Positions 10,809-22,349 of a stretch of 64,000 bases of DNA are shown piece by piece. Every line of letters begins with the position of its first letter. Positions within the stretch are counted from its first letter, which is position 1. The position numbers were made by a program, and so were the translations under genes. The notes under the pieces are model-generated. The model did not search any database. It saw only the letters and a program-made list of their open reading frames with translations, and had not been told where the DNA came from. The stretch is from Manduca sexta (Eukaryota > Arthropoda > Insecta > Lepidoptera > Sphingidae): positions 4,526,001 to 4,590,000 of the forward strand of contig NC_051130.1 in assembly GCF_014839805.1 (NCBI RefSeq), in the 5' to 3' direction.

Positions 10809-13800
10809 ATGGAGTTGGTGAGTCTAGCCGGAGAGCTGCTGCAAACTGCTGCAGAACACGCAGCAAGCTACCGGGCGGGACAAACTGCGCTGCGGTATTT
10901 GGACAAAACGCTGTGGGTGTTGGAAAATAGTGCGCGATGGGCGGTGCCGACGCCCTGTGAGTATTAAATACAAATAATAAATATAAAATTAAATAAACTG
11001 CTTAAATGTCGAGGTAGTGGTCTGGTTGCTACTGTTCAAGGACAACCTCTTGATGGACATATTACCATAAAACTAAACCCCAGGAAAAAACACTCTAAAA
11101 ACAAAGTAAATTACCAATTAACCCTGTATTACCGTTACCTAACTCCTGTGTGCACTTTCATGCCATAAAATACTTTTTGTTAAAGTTTAAAAATGTTCAG
11201 ATAAGTGTATGATGTGGAGGATTTGTTTAGAAATAAGTACGAAAAGTTAGTGCGAATAACCTTAATGTTTATAATATATCTATAAATTATGCCGCGAATA
11301 TATAAGAGTAATGTAGCTTCCCATTAGTGAAGGAATATTCAAAATTGGTTCAATAATTCCAGAGATTAGCCTTTACTAACCTGCAAATTCTTCCTCTTTA
11401 TAATATTAGTAAGTTCAGAGGGTCCTATGCCGTCTACGGGGGTATATCCGTCTTTTTGTAAATACCGTCGTTCTAATTTAAGGACAGGTTTGATAGCCGT
11501 ATAGTAGTGGTGAAGCGTCCATATAACCCGATTCCCGCCGGCTTCCCTTTCGTAATTTATGTACAATATAATTATTATTAGAATCGATAAGCAGACCGCA
11601 TTTAAGAATATTAGTACCTATATGTTGTGTCGGGTTCCCTTTTGGAACATTTAATCTTTCGCCACTGTTACACAAATGTTCGTGACTATTCTTCTGTACT
11701 CCTCTAGTATCCCAATAAATGGCTAGGTCCTAACAGTGGCATTTCATTCGATTCCTGCCGGCTTCCCTTTTGAAATTTATATCAAATCTAATTATATTTG
11801 AACGATTTGCACCTTCATGCATATTAGTAGTACATAGGTATTACTAGTATGCATGTTCAATATAGATGACAACATATAGATGTTGTGGTTCGCTTTCGGA
11901 AACTTTTACTTTTCGCCACTGGGCCATAGGGAATTACGTATTTATACTTTTTGAATATTGTCTTTCGTTTAATAGGCATAGGGTTATGGTTCACCGTGGT
12001 CCTGTGCCATAGCAATTTAAAAAAAATAAAAATATTTTATGTCTATAATTGCAGACAGCTTATGCCTGTAAACAGATTACAAAGTATAAGTTAAGGCCCT
12101 TGAGTAATGAGCCGTATGTCCTTGACCCAAAGTGTACGGCGAAGTTAACGACGGAGATTACAGTTTTCTCAATGCTAGCCAATTATTGTAATTATGGCTG
12201 GACAATTGACGTTTTGACGCATTACTGTCAAGTCAAAGTAAATTATCCTTTATCTATTTTTGTACAGGGTTGATTTTGTAATGGCGAAATAATTATAATT
12301 GCGTGTTTTTCGTAATAAATGTACGTAACGGAAATACTATTACAAAATTTTCCATCTTATTTTGTTTTTTTTCTGTTTGAATACATTTATTGTATGAAAT
12401 AATATATAGAATGAATTTCAGACTCAGAGCTGATACTGAGAAGAAAACCCAGTATCACGGGATTCAAACTGCAGACCTCAGAGTTGTCGTGCACGCACGC
12501 GTGAAATAGAATATTGCCAATGAGGCATTCTTCTTGAATATTGAACATATAATAATATAATCCATCATTCAATTACAACCAGCGCAGTAAATGTAAACGA
12601 TGCGGCATTTGTGGTAAAATTTGCTTAATTTTGAAAGTTTATAATCATAATAAAAATGAAACACCTATGATGTTATCTTTTCACCTCAAACACGGGTAAA
12701 CATAAAATGAATCACAAATCTGTGTCATTGTAATTGATTCATGTTGGTAATCTCACTAAGATTGACACAGTAACGTTTTATTCAGAACAGGCTATAATAT
12801 GCACGATAATTTAATGATTTCTTAAGTTTACGCGAATGTTAGACATTTAAATTAAACTATTTTACGAATTTTATCACGGTTTTAATATGAAATTATATAT
12901 TAAAACCGCGATAAAATTTGTAAAATAGTTTAATTTAAATGCACGATAGTTTGTACTTCACTGCGTCCGTGGCGTAACAACAGCAGTGCAAAAGTCTCGG
13001 GTTCTATCTCCGTGTCGGGTAAATTGATATGAGGTTTTTCTACTCATTATCAGTTCGGAGTCTGGAGTTTGTGCCCGAAATGACGATAGGCTCACTCCCT
13101 ATTCGTCTCGGGAAGGAATACTCAGGGCGCAAAATGAGTGACTACTAAAGCCTCTGCCTACGCCTTCGGGGAATAAAGTACGGTGTTTGTTTAAACGTAT
13201 CTTTCGTAAATTATAGATGTGAAATTTTGTGACGATTTTTGGTCGTTTGGATGTTTGTTAGAAGTAAATGCAAACGACGGTGGACGGATTTGGATGAAAT
13301 AGCACACCGATAGACCAAGTTCTAATATAGGGTAGTTTTTATCCTGTCAAAAGTCTTAGGTACCGGGAAAGAAAGAAAACACATAGTCTGAGATGTTTTT
13401 AAACATACTCCTTGAAGACTGTGATTTTTTTTTATAAATACGTGCGTGAATAAGTCACTCCGCTGTGCATGATAGTAAACGGAGTAAGGTCCAGAATGAG
13501 TGTTTACAAGAGATGATTATCCCCCGGCAGTCGACACAATTATGCCGGCCTGTGTGAACCGGATATACACAGGGTGATCCCGGAACACGACACACTTACG
13601 TGGGCCACTGTCGCGGGTGTAACACTTTGTATACAGTGATATGTACCACTGGTAATCAATTGGTAAGGTAATATGTTTTTAATTTGTTTTAGTGGACGAA
13701 AGGCCGCAACCAGAGCTAGTACGGCCTCTGCCGTGGATCTTCTTTCTTTCCCTGTTGGTCACACTGCGGCTCACCAGAGAGGCGATATCACTCATCAACT

Positions 13801-16800
13801 TGATCATGGGTAAACCGCCTCTCACGTCCGCGGATGTGGTAAGTACATTATTATGAAACTTCGCAAATTAGTGTAGAAAGTAAACTCAGTAAATAGAAAG
13901 AATTGAAGGTACAGTCATGGCGCCGTATTTCGTCTACGAGGGAATATCACCCTTATTGTAATTACGAGCGTTTTACTCGAAGAACGGCTTTGTAGGCCGT
14001 ATAGATAAATAAGTGTTTTTATTGTTTTACTCTTTTACCTATACGGCTTTCGAAGCTGTCTTTCGATTAGAACACCGGTAATTACAGAAAGACGAATTAA
14101 TACTCCAGTAAACGGGCCACTGAAAATATTCAAGCCGAACTGCTGGACCGATACTTAGAATTCTCGCATTAAAATGAAATTAATCAAAGAACGAACTAAA
14201 TGGGTACATATATCTACTACTACTCTTCTAATGAGTATTGGGGCTTGGGAGTTATCAACACACTAAAAACTAGACTAGCTGAATAGTATTAGACTTTAGT
14301 ATTTTTTTTTCTTGTCCGAATGTGATCCGATTTGCAGTGTCAGAATAAAAAAGATTTTTTCTCTGCTCCCTGTCCGCAGGTGATATTCATCCAAGGCAAG
14401 CGTCGGTACCTGCGCACGCTGAAGTACCTCGGCTGCCGGCAGATGCGCGCGCGCACCAGCGGCGGACACGTGCCAGAGCCGTGGTACCAACGCCTGCAGT
14501 CCCTGTTCGAGTTTACTATGTGTTTCCGGAATTCAAGGCAATACGGCAACAACAACACCACCAGTGTGAGCAACAATGATGAAGTTATGGTAAGATCAAA
14601 ATTTGTTTCAAGTCATGTTGAGCCACCAATTTTCATTTATTTCTGGATTAAGGTTCGCAGGACCAAATGTTCCTAATCTCGAAAATCAGTTTAAACTTTA
14701 AATATAAATAGAAAATGTTTTATTTGTGTACTCTCTCTAACTTATTTATTTGTGTTGTGTGTATTTTATAAATATAATTTTGAATCTGTCACAATGGTAT
14801 TTTATAATTTTAATCTGGTAACACTGACAGAATCAGTAAAAAAATGATTCCAGGTAGTGCAGCGCAGTAACGGCGACCGCGAGGAGGCGAGTGTTGCGCC
14901 CTCTGCAAGCGTGGAGTCCACAATGGAGCGACTCATCGAAAGGATGATGGTGGACTTAGATGCGGATTCTGACGAGGACTCCGGTTTCGCGGTACGTAAT
15001 AAGCTCATATCTAAATAGTATACCCTGACCACGAAAATAAAAACCCTCATCAATTTGTGGTAAAATATGGAACAGTAATGTCTTGTACTGACAAAGTTCA
15101 TTTTAAAACCAAAAAGCAAAAATGGCGTCCTTAAGCAGGTTTTTTATTTTCCTGATCAAGGTACAGAATTGTGGCGTTATTTTTTACAAACTGAATGCCA
15201 CTCACAGCCAGACTATATTGAAAATTTTTAGTGATTCCCTGTGCTGATCTATTTCATAAAGAAATCAAAATGAACTAACCGTATTTTATAATTTTAGCTA
15301 ACAGAGACGGGCGCAACGAGCGACAAATCAGGAAACACAATAAATTCGGAACAGGACGTAATAAATCAAAATGACGCTGCACACAACCCCGAACCAACAC
15401 CAGAAACACAAATACCAACTGACAAAGATTCTAACGAAACCACATTTGCGCCCATTAAAAATGGCAGCTCCACTCCACATGAACCGAGTCCTGCGAAAGA
15501 AGAAAACAACGTAGAAACCAAACAAGAAATCTCACCTAAACAGGAATTGCTCAATTTCATACAAAACGAAATTTCACACAACGTCCAACGAACTCCGAAG
15601 AACACGAAAATTGGTAGGAAACTAAAGCTTTGGTCTGTTACAAAGAGATTTTTCAAACATAAATCCAAAAAAATGGTATGTTGTGTGCATAGATTGCCTC
15701 AAATAGATATCGCATAAAAATGGCACTAATAATAGAAAAGACCAATGACGGATGCGCTTTTTAGTGCGTGCTCGAAACAGCCAATCAGATTGCTTTATTT
15801 TACAATTGCGATTTGGGGAATTCGAAATTTAAAAAACATTATGCGGTATTTATTTGAGGTAATCTGTGGTTTTCCGCCATATTAACGTACGTTTAATTTT
15901 CAGCCAATGGACGAACGGTAAAGAGTGTGCCCAGCAAAAATAAAGGTATTAGAAACAATCTGCACATAAAGCAGTATTATAGTAATCATTTTATTGTATT
16001 GAGGCAATGCCACAGCATGAGTAATGTATGCATAATTTAGATTGGTGTTGGACAATTTGCCCTTTTATACATCTGTAAAACAGTGTCTTGTTATATTATT
16101 GGCTTGATGTACGCATGGACCTTTTAGTATGACAGAATGAATTGAAAATAAGTTACATGTAGCGAAAATCATGTAAATAAAAAATAAATAATTATATTTT
16201 ATTGGTCACAGGAAGCTCCAACAAAAGGCGAGACACAGGCGCGCCCGTAGCGAGGGTCGCATCCGGCAACAGCTCTTTTTAAACAAAAAGGTATTTAAAT
16301 ATTTTAAACAAGACAGTATGAGAAGTTTTTTTTTCTCCTAACGGTATACAAGCTACTCCATGGTTAATGACTACATGGCCCGAAAAAGGGAATGTGGATA
16401 AGTTGGGGAAAAAGAGAGGGGGAAGGAGGTGGTTCCAAAATCAAAATACTTTCTATATTTGATTTCGTATAGATTCCCCTATATAACAGCATATGGTTCG
16501 ATGAAGGTCTTCTGTGAAACCTGCGTCAACACTAGTTAAGAAATGAGACAGTAATTAATATATCTAATATTGCAATGTGCAGTAGGGGGCGCGTAGTGGG
16601 GATATGGCTCCATCTCTTTCTTTTACATGTAAATTCAAATGTTAATTAATGACGTCACGTGCGCGTATTCATCATTTTTCATATTGTTTTGACACTTACC
16701 CCCTTCTAACGAAATTCAAAGACATATCTTATTGATTTTACCAGATTTTTACCATTATTTTTGTGTTATAAATGTAATACGTAAATATTTAGTAAACGTA

Positions 16801-17058
16801 AATAAAGGAAGTATTCAATAGGGTATTTATCTATTTATCCTCCTCTCTAGGGTAAATACCCTGTTAATAGAAAGGAATAGAGGATACTCTACCACAAGTT
16901 GCGAAAGCCATGAACCAGAGAACTGAAAAAGGCTAATATAGATATATTTACAGTATTCCTTTTCTTTTCAGGTACCGAAATGCTATCCAGTAACAAGAAA
17001 TGAATCGAATTTACGTACGACGCTCATATCATTGTCGTGTAACGCAAATAAACAATAA
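10809..17058 (+). CDS. Unrecognised membrane-anchored protein, 8 exons, ~399 aa
   Basis: Coding exons: 10809-10956, 13693-13838, 14380-14589, 14854-14991, 15298-15675, microexon 15904-15917, 16212-16290, 16972-17058. They total 1200 nt with consistent phases and GT-AG junctions. Residues 1-50 are helical (AASYRAGQTALRYLDKTLWV). About 62-90 is a hydrophobic segment (PLPWIFFLSLLVTLRLT), probably a membrane anchor or hairpin. A basic stretch follows (GKRRYLRTLKYLG, KQ-rich side), then about 150 Ser/Asp/Glu/Asn-rich, probably disordered residues, and a basic tail (KLKLWSVTKRFFKHKSKKM, then HRRARSEGRIRQQ). I do not recognise the family. The ATG lies 3 or 9 nt after a tandem acceptor (TTCCAGATTCCAG), so a 5' UTR exon lies upstream. 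If the microexon is skipped, translation ends at 16250 instead. Confidence 0.7.
11523..11935. repeat. Two diverged direct copies of a ~150-190 bp repeat
   Basis: 11523-11671 and 11746-11935 both start CCGATTC/CGATTCCTGCCGG and GGCTTCCCTTT, and both end near CTTTCGCCACTG / TTTTCGCCACTG. They look like partial copies of one interspersed family lying in tandem within intron 1 of the 10.8 kb gene. No coding potential. Confidence 0.45.
12844..12941. repeat. 45-bp near-perfect inverted repeat with 8-nt loop
   Basis: Arms 12844-12888 and 12897-12941 are complementary at 43 of 45 positions, separated by GAAATTAT. Transcribed in either direction it would form a long hairpin. It lies in intron 1 of the 10.8 kb gene. 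It may be a tiny palindromic MITE. Confidence 0.85.
12958..13190 (+). mobile_element. SINE family B copy (degenerate)
   Basis: Shares the body CAGTTCGGAGTCTGGAGTTT, TGTGCCCGAAATGACGATAG and CGCCTTCGGGGAATAAA with copies at 51428 and 53437. The 5' head (GTCCGTGGCGTAACAACAGC, then GGGTTCTATCTCC) is tRNA-like with a recognisable B-box, so RNA polymerase III transcription of the parent family is likely. Confidence 0.65.
15676..16211 (+). other. Intronic region around a 14-nt microexon
   Basis: 15904-15917 (CCAATGGACGAACG) is bounded by TTTAATTTTCAG and GTAAAG. Including it sets the frame so that 16212-16290 reads through to a further exon at 16972. Read past its donor, the same frame stops at once (TAA at 15919-15921). 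I see nothing else in the interval. Confidence 0.5.
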
Positions 17059-17172
17059 GCAATTACAATACGCAATAATATTTACAACACATTGTTCTTG
17101 GCTATGAAATAATTTATATAACGGCACGATATAGCTTTTATATTGCATTTTATCCTTGTAAAGCCTTGTTTA

Positions 17173-17340
17173 CATGACGCGAATTATTCTCGTGACAATT
17201 TGCGGACAAATTCCGTGGCGATGAAGTAAGAAAAAAAATGAATGGAACAAGTCTCCATGACGCGAATTATTCTGATAACCATTTGCGGCAAGTCGCGTGG
17301 TGGTGAAGTAAGAAACAAAATGAATAGAGAAGGCTTCCGT
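17173..17340. repeat. Tandem duplication, ~87 bp unit
   Basis: Two copies start CATGACGCGAATTATTCT (about 17174 and 17258), and both run through a TTTGCGG...GGTGAAGTAAGAAA block into AAATGAAT. They are about 80% alike. No open frame; likely part of a degenerate MITE downstream of the 10.8 kb gene. Confidence 0.6.
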
Positions 17341-17854
17341 GCCTTAAATGCATAATCTTTATATATGCTTTTTAATGTTATTAAGTTTCATAATTTATAT
17401 GTCTTAGCCCATAGGTTAGCCCTAGGGATTTTCTGGATATGTCTTCTATCTTCCTTTTTTATTTTCTTTTTTATTACTTTCATTAATTCGCGCCATGTGG
17501 ACAGGAACGAATTGAAAAAATGTTTTGCCGGCTAAATGATTACAGTTAAGACTGGTGTCCGTCGAATATCGTATATTTATTGTAAGTTTAAAACTAAGTG
17601 CTATTAACAATATTGTACTAAATATCTCAATAATATGATTAAATTACCAGTGTTAGGTCTTATGTTCCTAATTATTTATATACTAAAATACTCGGTAAAA
17701 ATATTTGTTTATTTTTTTTTAATTGTTATTTTTTTATAAAATGTTTGGAATGACCTTATGTAATTGCGGGACTTATTTATATTTATGGAATATAACTGTC
17801 CTTCCAAATTATTTAATATTTATGGACTTACCATGAAATTAAAAATGACACTGT

Positions 17855-18196
17855 AATAGGCTATTTGACAGTATGCAAATATGACATATTTGTTGCCATA
17901 GCGTTTAAAAGCAATATGCAATAATAAACTGGCACCTCGTGATTGTTAATGGTTTCGATTGGCGAAATTTGCAATGACGTCACACGTTGGTCAAACCTGC
18001 ATTATATTGTGTTTACAGACGTGTGACGTCATGTCACTGAATCAACGCGACAACAATCGTTTTGATAGTTTATCCAGTGTATTTCGTAATTATTTTTTTT
18101 AAAATGAATACCTTTAAAAATTAACATTATTTTTGGGGACATAGACACGGCTAAATACTGTGAGATGATTTCCAGAAACTAGTCAAATAGCCTATT
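17855..18196. mobile_element. MITE with 15-bp perfect terminal inverted repeats
   Basis: AATAGGCTATTTGAC at 17855-17869 is exactly inverted at 18182-18196. Inside, a second 14-bp perfect inverted pair, ATGACGTCACACGT and ACGTGTGACGTCAT (about 17974 and 18018), surrounds TGACGTCA (CRE-type) sites. The element is 342 bp with no coding capacity. Confidence 0.65.
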
Positions 18197-18885
18197 GTGT
18201 GTATAAATTTCCAAATTAAGAATAAAATATCCCTTTGATGATGTATATAACGGGAGCTGAGCAGTCATATTTACATAGTGATTAAAATTTGTTATTATCA
18301 TAAGTTTAAGTATAATGAGCTGTTTTTAAATAGTTTTAAGAGGTTTAACATGCGTAAAATAAAGTCACAAATAATAGCTTTTGGATGCTAAATTGTTTGT
18401 AATTAAGTTAAATTGGCATTAAGATCTAAGACGTATTTTTACTAATTCGTAAAAGCTTCGTTTGCTGTAGCAAATATTTGTCATAAGTTTCTTTTTTCCT
18501 AAGTATATTCTGGTTGTATAAGACGTTCTTTCTCTAAGTTATTTGTATTTATTTACAAGCATTATTTCATTCGAAAAGTTCGCGAACATTGCCGCTTCTG
18601 TTCAATTCGCTGGCATTTCGAGATTTGTTGAAATTTTATTACGAAACGCGTGTACACCAATGAAATTGTTCCACGCTCTATTTCCCAAAGATTTGGCTGT
18701 GTACGGATCGAACAAAATAAAAGACTGAAATTATGCAAGCCTTTCCTATTTTAACCTTTAACCCTAAGAAATGATGTCCGACTTTAGGTCTATTTTACAT
18801 ACGTTTGATTTATGCGTTGCTAATATAATTTTATATAAATCGGTTGTTTCATTTATTTAAACTGAGAAAAAAAAATAAAAAAAAG

Positions 18886-18958
18886 TGTTTCCGCCCGGGA
18901 TCGAACCGGGGACCTTGTGCGTGTGAAGCACACGTGATAACCGCTACACTACGGAAAC
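18886..18958 (-). tRNA. tRNA-Val (anticodon CAC)
   Basis: Full cloverleaf on the minus strand: acceptor GTTTCCG pairs with CGGAAAC, followed by discriminator A. D arm GTG...CAC, anticodon stem TGTGC/GCACA with loop TTCACAC (anticodon CAC), and T arm CCCGG-TTCGATC-CCGGG. A- and B-box sequences are intact. A run of eight T (complement of 18877-18884) follows at once as a Pol III terminator. No intron, CCA not encoded. A functional nuclear gene. Confidence 0.97.
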
Positions 18959-19079
18959 TTGACAGTTGATGGCGAAATTGTATGTCTAGTTAAATATTAT
19001 ACTGGCCACTTATATTTTCTTATATATTGAAACAAGCCGAACAATCATAGCAACTGGCTTTACTGTTCCGTTCTGTCTA

Positions 19080-19288
19080 TAAAATAACAATGCACGTGGT
19101 CTGTTAGTTACGACCAAAATAATCAAAAAAACACTCAATCGGCTCGGTCCAAGTGTCCGCATCCCAGTCTCGCGGCTACATCGCCCGCGGATAGTCGCGG
19201 ACGCGCGTCACCGTATACAGTTATTGTCGGTGTTTAGTTGTGCCATAAATTATTTAAAAATCCGTCGATATTCTTAAAAACCAACACG
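19080..19288 (+). promoter_or_regulatory. Probable TRIC promoter and 5' UTR
   Basis: A CpG-rich block (about 19140-19215, with CGCGGCTACATCGCCCGCGG and GTCGCGGACGCGCGTCACC) sits just upstream of the TRIC start codon in otherwise AT-rich DNA. This fits a TATA-less housekeeping promoter. The exact start site is not visible. Confidence 0.5.
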
Positions 19289-22200
19289 ATGGATCCCGAA
19301 GCATTTTTGGACCTGGCCAACCAGGTCATTAAGTTGAAAATGTACCCGTATTTCGACATAGCACATTCTCTATTATGCGCTCTTGCAGTCAGGGAAGATT
19401 TGGGAGCCGGTGAGTGTATTTATAATTTATTTTTAAATGACACCCGCCAAAAATGTCCACGGACGTCACACTTCCGCATCCTGTATTTAATAAATCACGG
19501 CGAAAGGTAATTTGTAGCTCGAAATGTGCTAAAATAAAGACACCTATTACAGTTTAAAAATAGATTGTTCCCTGCGGCACCATCAACCACTGTGGTAATA
19601 ATACCTATTGCTATTGGAAATTAAAAATATCGCAATTCTATCGTCAAAAATTATTAAGCCCACTTATTTGATGCTATTTTCAGAAGTAAATGGTCTTTAG
19701 GTATTGTATTCTGCATTATGTAGATCGAAGATAAACGCTGCATTGTGACATATATGTATATAACTTATCACGTTATCTGTGTTATCACACACTGAACGAC
19801 ATGATAGGTGCTAATTATTTAGCTGAATTTCACAAATATTTTGTGTTTAATAAAAAATACCATTTTCGTGAGGTTATATTATTACAGCTGGATTTCATAA
19901 TATAGAAACTGTTCGTGGTTGTTGATAAGATATTTCACCAAGCGTTTCTGCCATATTTGTATAGATGGCGCTGATCCTAAAAAGAGAATTACAATATTCA
20001 TTCTAGAAAAGTTTTCAAGTGGTAGGCAATGGTAAAATTATCCTCTCCACGTATATAGAGATGGCATAAAAGAAGTATTCGAAAAAAATATACATTCGGG
20101 CTCGTCCGGGATTTGAACCCGGGACCTCTCGCACCCGAAGCGAGAATCATACCCCTAGACCAACGAGCCACATGAGCTCATGTTGAAATTTTAAATCACA
20201 ATCCTTAATATAAATATTAAATACAAAAAATGAATTTAATATTTTTGAGGTATTTTTTTATAGCAGAAAATAATTACTGTTTTGTTACCTTTGCATTCAT
20301 TAATTACAAGACGAAAAGTTGCTTCGTGAAGAGTGTAAATCAGTCTTATAACGTTTTCAGGCATTTGTAATTAATCATTAAACTGCTCGAATGTGCCTGT
20401 TGACGAACTGTATACAAGCAAGAAGCCACTATATTTTACGTGTTGGTACTTATTATATAGGTAGTGTAGGTACTTTTACTGAAAGTTAATTAGTTTAAAA
20501 TTTTATCGAACACAGACCACATAAACACATGCCACTTACAGCTACGCTTCTAAGAAAATAAATATCGATGACAGTCAGGACAGAAAGTGACACCCACAAG
20601 TCACAATTAAATAACCACGTGGCTAGAACTTTTCGTGGAACATAGCGTCGAGCACTCGCAGAAAAGTTTCATTAGTTTCCTATCTTTTTGGGTAATCCTA
20701 CTTAGTATTATTTATATTGCTATAGGTAGGCAAGGATATTAACATGCATAATCACCTACTTAGATAGGTATTTTTAGACTGACTGCGCTCCGCTCTTATG
20801 CCATTACAATAAGTGGTGGGTTATAAATTGCAGTTGAATTGCAAAATAAATCATTTTTAATAAGGAAATCCTACGGGCAGATGGTTGCGACTACTGACTT
20901 GGCGCTAAAAGGTTAGGATTGTGATAAGATTTAAATTTTGAAAATGGCGGCGACAATGTAACCGCCGTTTTCAAAAATCGAACCCGATCGCTTTTTTCGA
21001 GCTATCTCAAAAATGAGCCAATTAGAACCAGGTTTTTTGACATGCTTACAAATTAGTTATTTTGAATGGTTCATTCTCGAAATCGGATTGTAGATTGAGA
21101 TTGGATCGTTTATTGAAAACGGCTGTAAGTCTCTATACACGAAACGTAGGTGCCATATTTATCAATAGGCCCTATAGGCCGCGGTCTAGGAAGCGAAGTT
21201 GTTGCAATAGGCGATTTGCATACAGGGCGATAAAAACTAAGTGGCAATACTTAGAAAAAATATAAATTCGGCACTGCGCAACGTAACGTCTTATTAAAAT
21301 TTAGATAAATATAAAAATGATTTGATAGCCTCATAATAAATACAGTCATAGCAATTCCCTGACGTTATCATTTCTTGAATGCTGATTTCAGTTTTGTGGA
21401 TAATAAGTGAGGTGGTAAAGGATATAAATTATGAACACGAATCATTGCTCGAGCGGCGATACATAGACAATTTAAAACTGCATCGCCAAAATCTATCGTT
21501 ATAATGCATTTTTTATTGATATACTTACAATCAGAACATTAAGTTTCATTTATAGTGGACTAGCGATCCGCCCCGGCTTCGCACGGGTGCAATGCTGACT
21601 ATAATGGATGTTATTATTATAGACTAGCTTCCGCTCGCAGCTTCGCCCGCGTGGATTTCGGACTTCAAAAATGGAGGAGGTGCTCAATTTGTCGGGATGT
21701 TTTTTTAAGTATGGTGGTATGCAGGTGGTCCGATTGTCCTGTCAGGGTCTGATGATGGGATCCTGGTGAAATCGAAGGAAGCTTATAGCATGATTCAGTA
21801 TTCACGCGTGATGGCTTATTATTAGCGTATTTCATGTATTACTTTGGTGTTTCTATACCGATTTCTATGAATCTTTTTTAAGGAATATTTAATAATGTTA
21901 ACTTTTTTAATTAGGGATGACTGAGAGTGTTATAAATGTAAGAGTAGACAAATATAATGAGAAAGCTTCGAACTGCTAAGCTATCGGGAGTTACACGTGT
22001 TATTGTGAGTCAACCATAAAAGATAGACATATGCTGTCGTGGGATATTTTTTACATAATTTTAAGGAGAACATTTCCGTCATACATGATTTCTACGTAGC
22101 TTTAACCATTAAGGTTGCACACGCGACGGAAGCTTAAAAAATTGAGTAACTTCTCCCGTTTTCCCAACATTTCCCTTCACTGCTCTGCTCCTATTAATTG

Positions 22201-22304
22201 TAGCGTGATGAAAAGTATACTATAACCAGCACAGGAGTATGACAAATAATTGTACCAAGTTTCGTTAAATTCCGTCGAGTAGTTTTTGTTTCTATAACGG
22301 TTAT

Positions 22305-22349
<45 letters not shown>

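Noticed and set aside
14296..15668. Minus-strand frames of 60-105 codons
   Set aside because: Antisense shadows of exons 3-5 of the 10.8 kb gene; no donor/acceptor support.
10809..17058. Assignment of the 10.8 kb gene as a PEX11 or PEX16 peroxin
   Set aside because: Size and a membrane segment fit loosely, but none of the motifs I know for those families is visible.
19238..19288. Upstream in-frame start for TRIC at 19238
   Set aside because: Needs a non-ATG start and adds a non-conserved stretch; ATG at 19289 begins the family-typical MDPEAFLDLA.
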